A DNA stretch of 39,940 nt from Neocallimastix lanati (nom. inval.) (GCA_016946835.1 JACVTC010000137.1:455001-494940); one strand, 5' to 3'. Counted from the first letter of the stretch, positions 29,918 through 39,200 are shown. Notes: generated by a model not told the origin, from the letters alone. A program made the numbers and translations.

Positions 29918-31366
29918 ATGAATGTTTTTAAGATATTAAGTACGTTACCATTATTAGAAAATTATAATAATGATATCAATGAATGGATAGAAGAATTAAC
30001 CGAGTCATTTGAATTATGGGATATAAAAGAACAAGAAAGAAGATTTATTTTATGTAAAGAATGTGTAAATAAAGAAATTAGGTATGTTCTTGATGAATTA
30101 AAGGAAGAAAAGAATCAGGTTCCTAGCTTAAAAGAAATAAAAATAGCCTTAGAAGAATATCTAGAAATAACACCAAGCGTGAAATATTGGAACTTAATTA
30201 ATTTGAAAATTAATTCAAATGAATCAATTAGTAATTTTAATTATAAATACTTAAGAAAATATAATGATATTGATAATAATATAAAGAAATTAATTACTGT
30301 TAATAATTATGTTAATTCAATTAAGTCTAGAATATATCCTTGTTTAAGAATATTAGAAGAAGAAATCGAAGATATAAACGAAGCTCTCAAGTATGCAGAA
30401 AAAGTTGAAAGAATTGAAAAGAAATTAAATTTAAATTTAAATAATATTTATAAGAATAATAAACAAAAATGGAATAATAATAATTTCAAAATGAATAAAT
30501 TAAATAGTAATATAAACAATAAGAATAATAAAATTATGTGCTTTAGATGCTATGAGTTAGGTCATAAAGCTGTTAATTGTAGACACACATTTAAAGAATT
30601 AGCGGAATTAGAAAGAACTGGAATTTTGGAAATAAATAAAAGAAGAAATTTTATACCTGGAATCCATAATAATTATAATTATAAATTTAATTTATATGAT
30701 AGAAATAAAAACTATAATAATTATTATCGTAGAAATTATAATTTAAATAGTAATATTACTGAAAATTATCATAATATGACTAGTTTTGGTAAAAAGCATA
30801 ATGTGAATAGAGAAATTTATAGAAATAATTATAATTTAAATAATAATTTTGGTAATAATAATTATAATAATTTAAATAATTATCTATATAAAAGTAATTA
30901 TGATTTAAATAAAAATTTTGGTACCAATAACAATAACAGTAATTTAAATGAGAATATAAATAAAATAAAATGTAGAATCAGCAATAATCAGGGTATAAAT
31001 TATAATAAGCAAGGAAATAAAGATGTTAATATTGGAAATGAAATTAATTTCAACAATAATTTAAATACTAATTGTGTAGAAAATACGTTTAATTCAAATA
31101 TAAATAATATTCAGGATAATATAATTGGAAATAATATAAATAAAAACAATAATGGATATAGTAGAAACATAAATTCATTAGGAAATAATAATAGTTTTAA
31201 TAATAACAATACTAATAACAATACTAATTATACAAATAACGAAAATAAAAATGTTAATAATGTTATTGAAATAAATTATAATAAAAACAATAATAACAAT
31301 AATAACAGTAATAATAATAATAATCATAAAAAAAAAAAAAATAACAATAGAAAAAAAAATAAATAA
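29918..31366 (+). CDS. gag: Gag of the non-autonomous LTR element (CCHC zinc knuckle, Asn-rich tail)
   Basis: A 482-residue protein. Residues ~1-175 are a helical Gag capsid-like domain (NEWIEELTESFELWDI, PSLKEIKIALEEYL, NEALKYAEKVERIEKKL). It shares a run of spaced identities with the Gag at 35340: PSLKEI..A.E, then N.....FN..., then ..A...AEKV.R. A CCHC knuckle CFRCYELGHKAVNC is at ~208-221. From ~245 the protein is an Asn/Tyr/Lys low-complexity tail of about 230 residues ending in a Lys/Asn cluster. It should form virus-like particles and bind element RNA through the knuckle. No frameshift or read-through into pol exists because there is no pol. The ATG at 29918 is the first in frame, 235 bases after the LTR. 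Confidence 0.88.
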   Translation: MNVFKILSTLPLLENYNNDINEWIEELTESFELWDIKEQERRFILCKECVNKEIRYVLDELKEEKNQVPSLKEIKIALEEYLEITPSVKYWNLINLKINSNESISNFNYKYLRKYNDIDNNIKKLITVNNYVNSIKSRIYPCLRILEEEIEDINEALKYAEKVERIEKKLNLNLNNIYKNNKQKWNNNNFKMNKLNSNINNKNNKIMCFRCYELGHKAVNCRHTFKELAELERTGILEINKRRNFIPGIHNNYNYKFNLYDRNKNYNNYYRRNYNLNSNITENYHNMTSFGKKHNVNREIYRNNYNLNNNFGNNNYNNLNNYLYKSNYDLNKNFGTNNNNSNLNENINKIKCRISNNQGINYNKQGNKDVNIGNEINFNNNLNTNCVENTFNSNINNIQDNIIGNNINKNNNGYSRNINSLGNNNSFNNNNTNNNTNYTNNENKNVNNVIEINYNKNNNNNNNSNNNNNHKKKKNNNRKKNK

Positions 31367-31437
31367 ATAAATAATTTAATTATGATGAAGTATTAATAAA
31401 TAAATAATTATATATATATAACAATAATTTAAATTAA

Positions 31438-31468
31438 ATTAATTCGAAATTTCAAGATTTCGAATTTC
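31438..31468. other. 9-bp hairpin near the 3' end of the gag-only element
   Basis: ATTCGAAAT and ATTTCGAAT flank a short loop, 70 bases past the gag stop and just before two long A tracts. It could be a 3' UTR RNA structure. Confidence 0.5.
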
Positions 31469-31503
31469 AAAAATTAAAATAATCATTAATTCAAAAATTT
31501 AAT

Positions 31504-31569
<66 letters not shown>

Positions 31570-31591
31570 CCAATAATTAAATTTTAATAAA

Positions 31592-31626
<35 letters not shown>

Positions 31627-31663
31627 ATTATATTGTTATTGAGACTTCAGGGGACGAAGTCTA

Positions 31664-31681
31664 ATTTAAGTGGGGGCGTCT
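31664..31681 (+). other. Polypurine tract before the 3' LTR
   Basis: TTTAAGTGGGGGCGTCT abuts the 3' LTR; the GTGGGGG core is the likely plus-strand primer. Just before it, GAGACTTCAGGGGACGAAGTC can be read as ETSGDEV and a stop, a possible leftover of a lost pol 3' end (weak). Confidence 0.6.
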
Positions 31682-32146
31682 TGATACGTGACCACTATAA
31701 AAATGGTATTTAGGTAGATTCTTTAGGTTAAAGAAATACTTAAATATTATTGGTCAATAATAATTTTATAATAATATATATAATTTTAGAATAATAATTA
31801 TTAAACGGAGAATTCTTTTATTTATAAGTTTATACTTATGATAAATTAATTCATATAAATAGCTATTTTATATTTTATTTTAGTATAGTTAAAAAGAGAT
31901 ATTATATATATTTGAGATAATTAATTATAATATTTATATAAGAGAGTAATAATAATAATTTATGTAATAATTAATAATTAATAATAAATAAAGAGAACAT
32001 TAAAAAGATATATTTATTACTTTATTTTGTATTATTGTATGTGTTATTTCTAATTAATATTAGAATATATTATTTTGTCATAATTCCTTATTGTCATTGC
32101 TCATAAATAAATATTAATTTAGATACATAAATAAAATACCGTATCA
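31682..32146 (+). repeat. 3' LTR (465 bp)
   Basis: Same length and, by eye, same sequence as the 5' LTR, followed by the TTTTT target duplication at 32147-32151. Confidence 0.95.
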
Positions 32147-32152
32147 TTTTTG

Positions 32153-32226
32153 GTAAAGAACGAACATATAATGGATTATTAATTAGAATTTCAACTTACT
32201 TTAGAATCCATTATATTATTCTTTAC
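32153..32226. other. 20-bp interrupted inverted repeat
   Basis: GTAAAGAA(32153-32160) and ATATAATGGATT(32166-32177) pair with AATCCATTATAT(32205-32216) and TTCTTTAC(32219-32226), leaving a 5/2 internal loop. Before the retroelement insertion this hairpin lay next to the tRNA-Cys 5' flank. It could be a small MITE, a tRNA-flank element or an ncRNA. Confidence 0.5.
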
Positions 32227-32999
32227 TTAATATTACTTTACTATATTTTCTATACTAAAATATTTTCTAAATATATTTATTTTTTTTTATATTTTTATTA
32301 AAAGTTTCTAAAATATTATCAATAATTTTATATTTTTATTATTAATATCAATATCTATAATTTAACCTTAAATTTTATTATTTTATTAAAGTGTTTATTA
32401 TCAATATTAATATTTTATTTTTATTTTCAAATATATTATTATATTATTATTATATTGTATCAATATTAAACTTGTATTCTTTTTAGTATTTTATTTTATT
32501 TTTAAATTGATTATTTTATATTTTTATTCCCCACAAATAAAATCAAATCTTAATTGATTAATAATAAATATTAAATATATTATAGTTTTTAAATTTATTT
32601 TATATAAAATATAAGAATATTATATTAACATTCTTGATTAAAATAACTTTATTTTTCTGTAAAATCTTTTTAAATTTTGTTTGTTACTTTTCGTATATAT
32701 TAAATAATTTAGTTTTAGTATATGAAAAATAATATAAAATTATGTAAACAAAATTTATTAAAATAAAAATACTTATGAATTAGTTAATTTAAATTAATAT
32801 AAAATTTTAAGTAATTAGTAATAGTAAATATTTTTTTTTTAAATATGATAATAAAATGTAGAAAGGCTTTACATATTTATTTTTTTTCAAAAAGTATAAA
32901 TAAGTGAAGTTTTTCAATAATTAAAATGTAGACAGAAAAAATATTAAAAATAAATAATTAAATAAAATTCTAATAAAACCCGAACCATAACATAATTTA
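32227..32999. other. AT-rich stretch between the two retroelements
   Basis: No gene seen. If the PBS-like site at 33000 is real, the 5' LTR of the downstream Ty3/gypsy element ends in this stretch, but its borders cannot be set because the matching 3' LTR lies outside the window. Confidence 0.4.
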
Positions 33000-33016
33000 T
33001 GGTGGAGATATCGGGG
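33000..33016 (+). other. PBS-like sequence (possible start of the Ty3/gypsy internal region)
   Basis: TGGTGGAGATATCGGGG resembles the PBS of the gag-only element (TGGTGGAGAATCCGGG) and is complementary to a tRNA-like 3' end CCCCGATATCTCCACCA. If used, the element would have a leader of about 2.3 kb. This may be chance. Confidence 0.35.
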
Positions 33017-33060
33017 AATATTAGAAAAATAAAATTTAATATTATTTATTAATTAAATTA

Positions 33061-33240
33061 TTTAACAAAGCCTTGGATATAGATTTCCGGGCTAAGTTTA
33101 ACCTACATAGTAATTGGGCTAGTAGGCTCTGGACTGCTGTATTTTATATTGAATACAGTAGCCGTGGTACCCGCGTGGCATGACGCCGTGAAGAGGCAAG
33201 CTGCACGTCAGACAGGGTATACTATCAGATTATCCATAAG
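33061..33240 (+). ncRNA. Structured GC-rich island
   Basis: A GC-rich block between A tracts. A 10-bp hairpin CTGCTGTATT(33134-33143)/AATACAGTAG(33152-33161, one G-T) is followed by a nested arm TACCC(33168-33172)/GGGTA(33215-33219) enclosing TGACG(33181-33185)/CGTCA(33206-33210). 'GTGG..TGGCAT' after the hairpin faintly resembles the islands at 3391 and 13520. No open frame. It could be an ncRNA gene or part of the retrotransposon leader. Confidence 0.4.
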
Positions 33241-33288
33241 TTTTGTTAAATAATAATAATTAATAATTTAATATTAATATTAATAATA

Positions 33289-33340
<52 letters not shown>

Positions 33341-33465
33341 TTGGAAAACTTTAGTTTTTGTAGTAACTTTATTTAATTATAGATTATAAAATAAAAAATA
33401 ATAATAAAAAAAAAAATAATAAAAAGTTAACAAATTTACGAAGTTAATATTCGAGTAAGACAGTG

Positions 33466-33735
33466 TTAGCTTGCAGGATATTAATTTCATAAACTCTTAT
33501 TTACAATTTTGCAAGGTTTTGTAGATTGTAAACGCGAGTATCTCAAGGAACAAATCCTTGACAATTAGGCAAATACGCCCTAGAACTATAAAACCTTCAC
33601 GCTGAAGGCAACTACACACTTCAACAGGTGATAGTTTGTTCACTCGCGCAGAAAATAAGAGGTGGGTCAGGTTCGATCCCTGATAAAACCCTGGTCATTC
33701 TTGCGAAGTGACGTTAAAATATATAGTTTTTTTTA
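33466..33735 (+). ncRNA. Pol III-type tRNA-like RNA with a perfect B box and a large insert
   Basis: Acceptor-like GGTTTTG(33515-33521)/TAAAACC(33684-33690), with a T-arm TCAGG-TTCGATC-CCTGA (33667-33683) directly abutting the acceptor 3' strand as in tRNA. A 5-bp stem with a 7-base loop, CAAGG-AACAAAT-CCTTG (33544-33560), sits where an anticodon arm would be. The 106 bases between it and the T-arm contain hairpin CCTTCA/TGAAGG (33594-33608). An alternative long stem CGCGAGT(33533-33539)/ACTCGCG(33642-33648) gives a tmRNA-like topology. The B box GGTTCGATCCC (33670-33680) is perfect and a T8 run at 33727-33734 is a plausible terminator. It lacks U33 and a D-loop GG, so it is not an ordinary tRNA. 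An unknown Pol III RNA or SINE is more likely. Confidence 0.5.
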
Positions 33736-33768
33736 TTTTTATTTTAGGCTTTTATAAATTTGTTCGCC

Positions 33769-33800
<32 letters not shown>

Positions 33801-33927
33801 TTTTTTTTTTTGCAATAAAATAAAAATATATATATATTTTTTTTTCCTTTTATTAAAATAATAAATATTTCATTAATAAATTTTTTTTAATAAATAATAA
33901 ATTAAATTTTTCTTTAGTGTAGAACAA

Positions 33928-33971
<44 letters not shown>

Positions 33972-34012
33972 TTTTTTAACCAATAGTATTATCATAGATA
34001 TAGATTTATATA

Positions 34013-34068
<56 letters not shown>

Positions 34069-34480
34069 TAATTAATGATAAATATTAAAATAATAAGCAA
34101 AAAAATTTTTTTTTTTTTTGTAGTACAAATTTTTAATTTTTTTTTTAAATAAGAATAAATTTTATAAATAAATTTTTTTTTTATATTAATAATTCTAAAT
34201 AATAAATTGTAATTTTTTTTTATGTTTATCAGTTTATTTTATTTTTTTTTAATATATACATGTACAATATATATATATAGAATATATAAAATTAGATTAT
34301 TATTATTATTTTTCAAATAAGTGTATTATTTTTTATGATTTTATATAATTAAATTTTTTTTTTTTCGAAATTTTTATAATTGAAATTTTTTTTTGTGTGT
34401 TAAATTTTCTATTATTCGTTATATAATTAATTAAATTTTAATTAAAAAGAAAAATATAAATAAGCTGTCTTACAACTCTC
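33736..34480. other. AT-only spacer with long A tracts
   Basis: Poly-A runs of about 36 and 48 bases (33930-33967, 34017-34064), T tracts and TA repeats. I see nothing else. Confidence 0.7.
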
Positions 34481-34491
34481 TACGCGGGATA

Positions 34492-34728
34492 GTTGAACAC
34501 CCACACATAATACTTTATTGTTTTGATCTTGTTGATACTGGGAAGGATACGTTATTATCTTCTTTATTACTAACAATAAGTTAGCCAAATTAAAAAGAAT
34601 TTAATATTGCTACCTTCTTTTTATTAAGTTTCTTAATAATTAACAATCGACATTATCAACTTATCAATAAAGAGCTAAGGGGACTTATTGTAAGAAGGGT
34701 TAACAAGCTATATATTTGATGGTTCAAC
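34492..34728. ncRNA. Long nested-stem structured island
   Basis: Four nested pairings: GTTGAAC(34492-34498)/GTTCAAC(34722-34728); CTTTATTG(34513-34520)/CAATAAAG(34665-34672); GTTGATA(34531-34537)/TATCAAC(34654-34660); TTATTAAG(34621-34628)/CTTAATAA(34632-34639). Competing pairs (ACAATAAGT 34573/ACTTATTGT 34683; CCTTCTT 34613/AAGAAGG 34692) could form alternative or pseudoknotted states. No coding frame. It lies 300 bases before the hairpin array of the retrotransposon leader and may belong to it or to its LTR. Confidence 0.4.
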
Positions 34729-35051
34729 ACTATATAGTTTGGCTTGTATTTTAACTTTTTATTTAATATTTCATTAAATGTTATAACAAAGAATTAATAG
34801 AATAATAAATATATACAAAAAAGAAATAAAAATAAAAATAAATATACATTATTATTATTATTTAAGTATTTATACAATTTGCTTTATGTTATATTAATTA
34901 TTTTAATAAAGGAAATAAATATATTAAATAAAATTAAATAAAGAAGTTATTACTACAAATAAATTTAAAAAAAAAAAAGATTAAGATATACATATTTTGT
35001 GTATTAATGCTTAAGAGAATATAATAAACATTAAAATTCATAATAAAAAGC

Positions 35052-35220
35052 TTCAGATTTTCAAATTGCGTTTTTGAGTCTGAATTTATTTTTTTTAGTT
35101 TCAGATTTTCGAAGGGTGTTTTCGAGTCTGAATTAATTTATCAGATTTTCAGAGAGAGATTCTGAGTCTGAATTATTATTGGAATAAAGAATTGGATTGT
35201 CAGAGGGTTTTCTGAGTCCA
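35052..35220 (+). promoter_or_regulatory. Four tandem co-varying RNA hairpins in the gag leader
   Basis: Hairpins at 35052-35084, 35100-35132, 35141-35171 and 35193-35220 share one design: outer stem, a 3-base bulge (TTT or TTG) opposite a single G, a 5-bp inner stem, and a loop of 7 (6 in the last). Outer stems: TTCAGA/TCTGAA twice, TCAGA/TCTGA, TGGA/TCCA. Inner stems: TCAAA/TTTGA, TCGAA/TTCGA, TCAGA/TCTGA twice. The base changes keep pairing. They end about 120 bases before the gag ATG, where a packaging signal, a dimerisation site or a translation-control element would be expected. Confidence 0.8.
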
Positions 35221-35339
35221 TAATTATATTAGTATAAAACAAAGATAAATTTATTTTTTTTTGTTATTAAATATATTTTTAAAGTAAACATATTTTTAAA
35301 TTGGATATCATAGCATTAATACCATTTTTAAATTTTCAA

Positions 35340-36233
35340 ATGGCTGAAAATAAAATCAATTTTAAAGAATTAAAAAAGGAATTAAAAGATATCGAGAAAA
35401 TTTCAAAGGAAAATCTCGATATCAAATCTTGGGAATCAGAAATCCGATTATGGATAAAACTTGAGGAAGTTACTGATCCCAAAAAGATTTTTACCGCCTG
35501 CTTACTCACGTCTACTGGAGAGCCTCGCGAAGTTATCCAGGATTTAATTGAAAGTTACAGTACCGATTCTGAATCAGAAAGTGAGGACGAAGAAGAAGAA
35601 GAATCTGATTCAGAAGAAAAGAAAAAAGATGAATATCCTTCCTTAAAGGAAATTGTAGAAGCAATAGAAACTTTTTATGGTCTTAAAGAAGACCAGAATA
35701 TGTTACTTCGTGAGCTCCGTGCTTTAAGAATTAAAAGAAATGAGCGAGTAAAAGACTTTAATACTCGTTTCCGATCCATATATTTGAAATTAGATAAGAA
35801 AAGAAAGAAGCGAGTCAGTGTTCTCGATTATATTGATGCTCTTAGGAACAATGAAGAAGCTTGGAAAAAGGTCTCCCTTAAGGATGACATTTCTTTAAAT
35901 CGGGCGTTTGACATTGCCGAAAAAGTTGATAGAGTAATGAATTTGAGACCCTCAAAAGAGTACTCAACTGAAATTGTCAACCCAAGAATAAATATCAGGA
36001 ATAATTATCAAAACAACAGAAAGGTAGTAAGAGAGAATTATGAAGTTAGAAGCCCAAAAAGAAATAAAGATTACGAATTGGAGGACTTAACAAAAAAAAT
36101 GAAAAATCTTACCATTAAAGCCTGTTTTTATTGTAGCGATCCAGGACATTTGCAGTATAATTGTCCTAAGTTAAATGCAATTATTCAAGAAAATAAGAAA
36201 CGGTTATATAGTGGAAAATCTTTAAACCACTAA
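35340..36233 (+). CDS. gag: Gag of the Ty3/gypsy element (CCHC zinc knuckle)
   Basis: A 297-residue protein from the first in-frame ATG (MAENKINFKELKKELKDI). An N-terminal helical, Lys/Glu-rich capsid region includes KSWESEIRLWIKLEEV. A very acidic stretch at ~75-95 (DSESESEDEEEEESDSEE) follows. The Gag core holds YPSLKEIVEAIETFYGL, LRALRIKRNERVKDFNTRF and RAFDIAEKVDRVMNLR. The knuckle CFYCSDPGHLQYNC is at ~262-275. The last codons contain the frameshift site TTTAAAC, so a fraction of ribosomes would continue into pol. Codon use is more balanced than in host genes. The frame is intact. Confidence 0.92.
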   Translation: MAENKINFKELKKELKDIEKISKENLDIKSWESEIRLWIKLEEVTDPKKIFTACLLTSTGEPREVIQDLIESYSTDSESESEDEEEEESDSEEKKKDEYPSLKEIVEAIETFYGLKEDQNMLLRELRALRIKRNERVKDFNTRFRSIYLKLDKKRKKRVSVLDYIDALRNNEEAWKKVSLKDDISLNRAFDIAEKVDRVMNLRPSKEYSTEIVNPRINIRNNYQNNRKVVRENYEVRSPKRNKDYELEDLTKKMKNLTIKACFYCSDPGHLQYNCPKLNAIIQENKKRLYSGKSLNH

Positions 36234-39200
36234 AAGGGAGAGGAAGCACTCCCTATAAAAATAAAATAGCTTCATTACAATACAAATCCATTCCTAGTAG
36301 TACAAATGATTATAATAAGGAAGAAAAAGAAGATGCTTCCTATACTAATGAAACTCACAAAGAATCCGATAATGAGAATGATGTAGAATTTATAGTTAGT
36401 GCGACAAAAAGGAAGTTGACGACTAACGATGAAACTAGTGAAAATAATGAAAAGAGACAACGTAAAAGTCTCAAAGATAATCCTACCCCTATAACAACTC
36501 CTGCAATAAGAAAGATAAAAGAGAAGGAAATAGAAAATAGAATAATTGTTAAAAATAAAAATCAACTACATCCTTCGATAATGGCGCAGCCTAATATAAA
36601 TATTGAGAAAGCCAAAGAAAAACAAATTCGGAATAAAGAAAGAGCTAACTTTGGAAATAACAAGGGAAAAAGGAAGGAAAGGGAGGATAATATTACTATA
36701 AGAGAAAAGCAAAGTCTGGATTCTTCAAAACAAAGAAATAGCATCAGTACTACTAGTGATAAAATGCATCAACGATTAAATAAATTAATTGATAATGAAA
36801 ACGATAAAATTATTAAAACAAAACAAATCAATGAAATGGAAGTTATTGAAGTTCCTGAAAAGCTTAATGACGAAGGTCATGAGAATATTACATTACAGAA
36901 GCTCATAGATTTTCAAGAGCCTAAAGAAAAAGCAACAATTAGTAGAACGCTTAGGAACATCAAGATGTGTAAGGATCAGGAAGAATATAATGTTTTACAA
37001 GATTTGAATGAAACCAAGTGTAATATTAGTTTCGGTCAGCTCCTCAATGTTTCTCCAAAAGTCAGAAGTCAAGTAAGTCAAGGATTAAAATTAGAAAAAC
37101 CTGAAAAGAAAATAATAGGTGCATTAAACAATACTATTGCTGCTGCTACCTTGGTAAATAATATTGATCACTCTTATATTAGCAAAAGTAAGGAAACCTC
37201 AGAAGAAGATATTGCCATGGTTGATGTAACAGTAGATGAAATTCCTGGTAAAGCACTAATTGATTCTTGTAGCAATCTCAATGTTATCACAAAAAAATTT
37301 TATGAGAAATTACCTGGAAATTATGAAGAAGTAGGTATTAGTCGTGGAAGGATACGTTTAGCGACTAAGAATGATGAGTATTCAGAAGGAATCATTGTAC
37401 GAATACCTGTTAAGATTAATGATTATAAAATGATAGTAGATTTTCGTATAATTGATGATGATGACCCATTTTATGATTTGTTGATTAATTTTCAAACTCA
37501 AGTAGAACACAATCTTTTTATCCATCCTATAAGATATAGTTTATGTCAATTTAATTCTCAAGGACTAATCGACGTTATAGCTCCTATTAATAATAATTTC
37601 CAAGAAGAAGAAAAATTAGTATGTATAGTAAGGAAAATACTTGAAGATGAAGACACAACTAATGAATTAAAGAAACTTGAAGGTCTATCCCCGCAAGAGT
37701 ATATCCATGATGAAAAATTTTTAGCAAGTCTTTGTAAAGATTATAAAGATGTAATAGTAAAATTACTTGAAGAAAACTTGGACATTATAGCGACATCTTC
37801 TGAAGAATTAACCCCGTCAGACTTAGCACCTCATAAGATTAACTTGAAAGCGAACGCAAAACCTGTTAAACAAAGATGTTACAGGGTAACCAAATTTAAA
37901 TCGGATATTATTAAAGAAGAACTAATTAAACTTATTAAGAAAAAGCTAGTTGTACCATCTTATTCAGAATGGTCTTCACCTGTTGTTGTGGTCCCAAAGG
38001 CTAATGGAAAATGGAGATTGTGTGTGGACTACCGCAAGGTGAATGATCTAACCGAAAAAGACTCTTATGCCCTTCCATATATTGACGAGATATTTGACAG
38101 TTTAGATGGTGCCAAAATCTTTACTACTATGGATCTATACTCAGGTTACCATCAAATCCTAATGGACGAAGAAAGTGTTGAAATAACCAGTTTTACAACC
38201 AAATTTGGCAACTACCAATTCAAAGTTATGCCTTTCGGATTAACTGGAGCTCCGGCTACCTTCCAACGGGAAATGAATAGAATTTTATTTCCTTTAATCG
38301 GAAAATGTGTTTTCAACTTTATTGATGATATACTTATATATTCAAAAACTGTCGAAGAACATATCCAACACATAAAGCAGGTATTAGCAATCTTCAAGGA
38401 ACATAAATTAAAAATTAATATTGAAAAATGTCACTTTATGCAAACGGAAGTTGAAGTTCTTGGTCACAAGATTTCTACTAAGGGTCTTAGTCCTCAAAAT
38501 AGTAAAATTGAAGCAATTAAAGCCTGGAAAGAACCCACGAATATACATGAGTTAAGATCATTCTTAGGTGCTGTAGGATATTATAGGAACTTTATAAATG
38601 AATATGCTCAAACCTCAGCTCCTCTTTGTAAGCTATTAAGAAAAGGCGTAAAATATAAATGGAATAATGAACAAAAACAAAGTTTTACCAAATTAAAAGA
38701 AAAATTAATTAATGCTCCTATTTTAAAATATCCTGATTTTTCCAAAGAATTCATTATTCGAACAGATGCATCATATGAAGGTATTGGTGGAGTTTTATTG
38801 CAGAAAGACGAATCGGAAATAGAACACCCGATTCATTTCATTAGCCGTAGCTTAACCAAAGCAGAAAAGAATTATGGAATAACCGATTTGGAAGGAACGG
38901 CTTTATATTATTGTATTACTAAATTAAAACCTTATATTATGGGAAGCCCCTTTAGAACCATAGTTTTTACAGATCACAAACCTCTACTAGGTTTATTTAA
39001 TAATAAGGAACCGAATAATGCACGACAAACAAGATGGTGTTTGACTGCAAGTATGCTAAAAGTGGATATTCGCTATGAGCAAGGTAAAAAGAATGTAGTA
39101 GCCGACGCTTTATCTAGAATGAAGAACGATAAAGAACAAAAGGTATTAGCTATAAAAACGAATAAAGATGATGAAAATGATTCACTTTCTAAAGTAATTA

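Larger units (their letters stand above)
29218..32146 (+). mobile_element. Complete gag-only LTR retrotransposon
   Basis: A 2929-bp element with two 465-bp LTRs that I could not distinguish by eye, TGATACG/CGTATCA terminal inverted repeats, a 5-bp TSD, a PBS just inside the 5' LTR, a G-rich PPT just before the 3' LTR, and one open gene encoding Gag. There is no protease, RT, RNase H or integrase, so it must be mobilised in trans. Its Gag resembles that of the Ty3/gypsy element at 35340-36233. Identical LTRs indicate a recent insertion. It sits upstream of a tRNA gene, as Ty3 does. Confidence 0.93.

Noticed and set aside
33515-33691. An ordinary tRNA-Leu(CAA) with long variable arm
   Set aside because: The anticodon loop lacks U33, the D-loop lacks GG, and a 106-base variable region is far beyond class II tRNAs. 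Kept only as a tRNA-like RNA.
34465-35030. A 5' LTR for the Ty3/gypsy element (TGTCTTACA ... AACA)
   Set aside because: TG..CA ends occur by chance, no PBS follows and no second copy is in the window. The 3' LTR is needed to decide.
35301-35339. Upstream TTG start extending gag by 13 residues
   Set aside because: Nuclear eukaryotic initiation prefers the first ATG (35340), which gives a hydrophilic start; the upstream part is AT-rich leader.
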